Below, piece by piece: positions 61,440 through 64,000 of a stretch of DNA of 64,000 nucleotides (position 1 is its first letter; every line of letters starts with the position of its first letter). The notes under the pieces were generated by a model. The model had not been told where the DNA came from. It worked only from the letters and a program-made list of their open reading frames with translations, and did no database searches. The translations under genes were made by a program, and so were the position numbers. This DNA comes from Streptomyces albicerus (GTDB lineage Bacteria; Actinomycetota; Actinomycetes; Streptomycetales; Streptomycetaceae): positions 62,001 to 126,000 of the forward strand of contig NZ_VWMY01000018.1 in the NCBI RefSeq assembly GCF_008905045.1, written 5' to 3'.

Positions 61440-63233
61440 ATGAGCACCAAGGTCTCCGACCACGTCCTGAACCGCCTGCGCGAATGGGGCGTTGAACATG
61501 TGTTCGGTTATCCCGGCGACGGCATCAACGGTCTGCTCGCCGCCTGGGGCCGGGCCGAGGACCGGCCTCGCTTCATCCAGTCGCGGCACGAGGAGATGTC
61601 CGCGTTCGAGGCGGTCGGCTACGCGAAGTTCTCGGGCCGTATCGGCGTCTGCGCCGCGACCTCGGGCCCGGGCGCGATCCACCTGCTCAACGGCCTGTAC
61701 GACGCCAAGCTCGACCATGTGCCGGTGCTCGCGATCGTCGGCCAGACGCACCGCAGCGCGATGGGCGGCTCCTATCAGCAGGAGGTCGACCTGCACACGC
61801 TGTTCAAGGACGTCTCATCCGACTTCGTGGAGACGGTGACGGTCCCCGAGCAGCTGCCCAACGTCCTGGACCGGGCGATCCGCACCGCGTACGCGCGCCG
61901 CGCCCCCACCACCGTGATCATCCCCGGCGACGTCCAGGACCTCGACTACTCCCCGCCCACCCACGAGTTCAAGATGGTCCCCTCCAGCCTGGACCGCAGC
62001 GCATGGACCGCGATCCCCTCGCAGGAGTCCCTGGAGCGGGCGGCCGAGGTCCTCAACTCCGGTGACAAGGCGGCGATCCTGGTCGGCCAGGGCGCGGCCG
62101 GCGCCCAGCCCGAGGTCGAGCGGATCGCCGAACTGCTCGGCGCGGGCGTCGCCAAGGCGCTGCTCGGCAAGGACGCCCTGAGCGACGAACTCCCTTACGT
62201 GACCGGAGCGATCGGCCTCCTTGGCACCCGGCCCTCGTACGAGCTGATGCGCGACTGCGACACGCTGCTGACCATCGGCTCCTCCTTCCCGTACACGCAG
62301 TTCCTGCCGGAGTTCGGGAAGGCGCGGGGCGTGCAGATCGACATCGATCCGCACATGGTCGGGATGCGCTATCCGTACGAGGTGAACCTCGTCGGCGACG
62401 CCAAGGCGACGCTGGAGCGGCTGATTCCGCTGCTGGACAAGGACCGCGGACGCGAGTGGTACGACACGGTGTGCGCGAACGTGACGCGCTGGCACGAGGT
62501 CATGGAGCGCCGGGCGGAGCTGTCGGCCGATCCGATCAACCCGGAGTACGTGGCACGGGTGCTCGATCCGCTGCTGCCCGGCAACGCGATCATCACGTCC
62601 GACTCCGGGTCGGCGGCGAACTGGTACGCGCGGCATCTGACGCACCGCTCAGGGATGCGCTCCTCGCTGTCGGGGACCCTCGCGACGATGGGCTGCGGGG
62701 TGCCGTACGCGATCGGCGCCAAGTTCGCGCATCCGAACAGGCCCGTGATCGCGCTCGTCGGGGACGGCGCCATGCAGATGAACGGGCTCGCGGAGATGAT
62801 CACGGCGGCGAAGTACCGCGACCGCTGGGAGGACCCTCGGCTCGTCGTGGGCGTCTGGAACAACCACGACCTGAACCAGGTCACCTGGGAGATGCGCGCC
62901 ATGGAGGGCGCCCCGGCGTTCCTGCCCTCGCAGGAGATCCCGGACGTGCCGTACGCCGCGTTCGCCCGCTCCCTCGGGCTGACCGGCATCCGCGTGGAGA
63001 AGCCGGAGGACGTCGAGGCGGGCTGGCGCGCGGGCCTGGACGCCGACGGTCCCGCGGTGATCGAGTTCCTCACCGACCCGGCCGTCCCGCCGGTGCCTCC
63101 GCACGCCACGTGGAAGCAACTGGAGGCCACCGCCGCGTCCGTCCTGAAGGGCGACCACGACCGCGGATCCATGGTCCGCCAGGGCTTCAAGGCCAAGATC
63201 CAGGAGTTCCTGCCGGGCAGCGACCGGTCCTGA
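61440..63233 (+). CDS. Thiamine-diphosphate-dependent pyruvate oxidase/dehydrogenase-like enzyme (PoxB-like)
   Basis: The 597-residue TPP enzyme has the N-terminal Pyr domain with VFGYPGDGINGLL, catalytic Glu in SRHEEMSAFEAVG (near 51) and GVCAATSGPGAIHLLNGLYD. A central domain follows, then the C-terminal PP domain with the TPP motif GDGAMQMNGLAEMITAAKY ending WNN. It is closest to PoxB-type pyruvate:quinone oxidoreductases and their actinobacterial relatives, annotated as TPP-requiring enzymes. Acetolactate synthase or sulfoacetaldehyde enzymes are less likely. It may convert pyruvate to acetate and CO2. The ATG has AGGT upstream. It stands alone. Confidence 0.85.
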   Translation: MSTKVSDHVLNRLREWGVEHVFGYPGDGINGLLAAWGRAEDRPRFIQSRHEEMSAFEAVGYAKFSGRIGVCAATSGPGAIHLLNGLYDAKLDHVPVLAIVGQTHRSAMGGSYQQEVDLHTLFKDVSSDFVETVTVPEQLPNVLDRAIRTAYARRAPTTVIIPGDVQDLDYSPPTHEFKMVPSSLDRSAWTAIPSQESLERAAEVLNSGDKAAILVGQGAAGAQPEVERIAELLGAGVAKALLGKDALSDELPYVTGAIGLLGTRPSYELMRDCDTLLTIGSSFPYTQFLPEFGKARGVQIDIDPHMVGMRYPYEVNLVGDAKATLERLIPLLDKDRGREWYDTVCANVTRWHEVMERRAELSADPINPEYVARVLDPLLPGNAIITSDSGSAANWYARHLTHRSGMRSSLSGTLATMGCGVPYAIGAKFAHPNRPVIALVGDGAMQMNGLAEMITAAKYRDRWEDPRLVVGVWNNHDLNQVTWEMRAMEGAPAFLPSQEIPDVPYAAFARSLGLTGIRVEKPEDVEAGWRAGLDADGPAVIEFLTDPAVPPVPPHATWKQLEATAASVLKGDHDRGSMVRQGFKAKIQEFLPGSDRS

Positions 63234-63343
63234 GGCATCGCAGCGACCGGTCCTGGCGCATCAGCGACGCATCCGGCGCGCAACCGGAACGCATCCGGAA
63301 CCTGGAACCCGGAAGAGGCACCTGGCGTACGGGTCCACGAGCA

Positions 63344-63376
63344 GGCCCCCGGCACATCCGTCCCGTGCCGGGGGCC
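63344..63376. terminator. Terminator hairpin after PoxB-like gene
   Basis: GGCCCCCGGCAC pairs perfectly with GTGCCGGGGGCC around a 9-nt loop. It lies between the convergent PoxB-like gene and small membrane protein gene. Confidence 0.8.
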
Positions 63377-63388
63377 AAGAGCGTCCCG

Positions 63389-63556
63389 TCAGTGGCTCAA
63401 CGGGGTGGTTTCGGCCTCGTCGTGCCGCTGGGCGGGCGGAACCGGAAGCAGCCAGTCCTCCCAGTCGTCGTTCGGGAGCAGCCATTCCTCGTAGCGGCCG
63501 AGTGCCAGGACGACGCCGAGCATCAGGACCGGGATGATCACAGCGACTACCGCCAT
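63389..63556 (-). CDS. 55-residue single-pass membrane protein
   Basis: The small protein begins MAVVAVIIPVLMLGVVLALG, a membrane helix, then EEWLLPNDDWEDWLLPVPPA, and ends in a short charged tail. ATG 63556 has GGAAGG upstream. Such small proteins are widespread in Streptomyces without assigned function. Confidence 0.7.
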   Translation of the reverse strand: MAVVAVIIPVLMLGVVLALGRYEEWLLPNDDWEDWLLPVPPAQRHDEAETTPLSH

Positions 63557-63716
63557 GGTCCTGTCCTTCCCCAGGGGATCACAGTGGGGGGCAAAGATCG
63601 GGTCTCCCCGTCGCGGGCGGACAAACCCCCAGTGCAGGCGCCGGTTGCAAACCCTCCGTGTCGATGTCCGGGGGGCGGGTACACGAGGGTCCACCCCCGA
63701 ACATCTGGAGGGAGTC

Positions 63717-64000
63717 ATGGAGCGAGGCAGCAACCGGCTCAGCGTCCACCGGGACGAGGAGATGAAGCACGAACTGCAGGGCCTGCTGAGGTCGGGTCAT
63801 CCGACCCGGACGGAGGAGTGGCACGATCCGGAACCGACCGCGGACGACGATCCACCGGTCGCCGGCGGCCCGGTGGCTCCCGGCGCCGGCCGGGGATCCG
63901 TGGCGGCCGTCCGCCTCGAACTGGCGAAGTTCCTGGGGCGTACGTCGTTCCCGGCGGGCCCCCGCGATCTGGCCGGCCTCCTGCGGAACCGGTACGCGCC
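63717..64000 (+). CDS. DUF2795-like protein, partial (runs off the window)
   Basis: From ATG 63717 (GGAGGGA upstream) 94 codons are visible: a charged start (MERGSNRLSVHRDEEMKHEL), EEWHDPEPTADDDPP, then VRLELAKFLGRTSFPAGPRD and LAGLLRNRYAP. The last part fits the DUF2795 pattern of short actinobacterial proteins. The C-terminus lies outside the window. Confidence 0.7.
   Translation, partial: MERGSNRLSVHRDEEMKHELQGLLRSGHPTRTEEWHDPEPTADDDPPVAGGPVAPGAGRGSVAAVRLELAKFLGRTSFPAGPRDLAGLLRNRYA

Overview
The window is high-GC DNA with strongly G/C-biased third codon positions, frequent GTG/TTG starts, ATGA/GTGA stop-start overlaps and rare TTA codons. Together with the gene content (secreted CBM2 cellulases, MmyB-like and DUF5753 regulators, GAF-ANTAR protein, SigB-type sigma factor, CebR-type operators) this points to a Streptomyces chromosome, probably from an arm or arm-proximal region rich in secreted hydrolases. 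I see no tRNA, rRNA, CRISPR array, integrase, phage or plasmid genes.

Layout. 1-7.1 kb: two short tandem-repeat arrays and an operator-like palindrome precede a ketopantoate-reductase-like gene and a formate dehydrogenase operon. The operon encodes a Mo catalytic subunit without its FeS domain, a fused NuoE/NuoF-type diaphorase, an FeS protein that carries the missing FeS domain, and FdhD. 7.1-13.9 kb: an isochorismatase-like protein, a decayed collagen-like gene, a secreted sialidase with a DUF4185/DUF5005-like partner, and an SBF-type transporter divergent from a LysR regulator. 14-21.7 kb: an acyl-CoA synthetase and a branched-chain amino-acid-type ABC importer in which both permeases and one ATPase are fused in one 1033-residue protein. 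21.7-27.2 kb: a Tat-exported lyase-like protein, an aldo/keto reductase, a GH75 chitosanase, a broken SDR gene, a methyltransferase and a PhyH-family oxygenase.

27.2-38.5 kb is the most coherent block, a polysaccharide-degrading island. GH5 and GH6 cellulases read leftwards and GH48 and GH74 enzymes rightwards from a shared control region with one perfect and one imperfect CebR-type operator. A PL11 rhamnogalacturonan lyase follows. Endoglucanase (GH5), GH6 cellulase, processive GH48 and xyloglucanase (GH74) activities, all with CBM2 modules, would act together on plant cell wall. The GH5 gene has two TTA codons in its signal peptide, so bldA control may sit on top of cellobiose control.

38.5-64 kb: a WYL regulator facing two small hypothetical genes across a perfect palindrome; PCD and methyltransferase; two XRE regulators; a stand-alone dnaK with a HspR-like promoter; OsmC; a MoxR ATPase/vWA pair joined by a tiny coupled ORF; a holin-phosphodiesterase fusion; a resolvase-like domain protein; two MBL hydrolases; an aminotransferase-fold protein lacking the catalytic lysine; and a signalling group (GAF-ANTAR, PAS-GAF, SigB-type sigma) next to a PoxB-like enzyme. 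A 213-bp MITE-like element and at least nine copies of an interspersed palindromic repeat lie in the intergenic gaps. The last gene, DUF2795-like, runs off the window.
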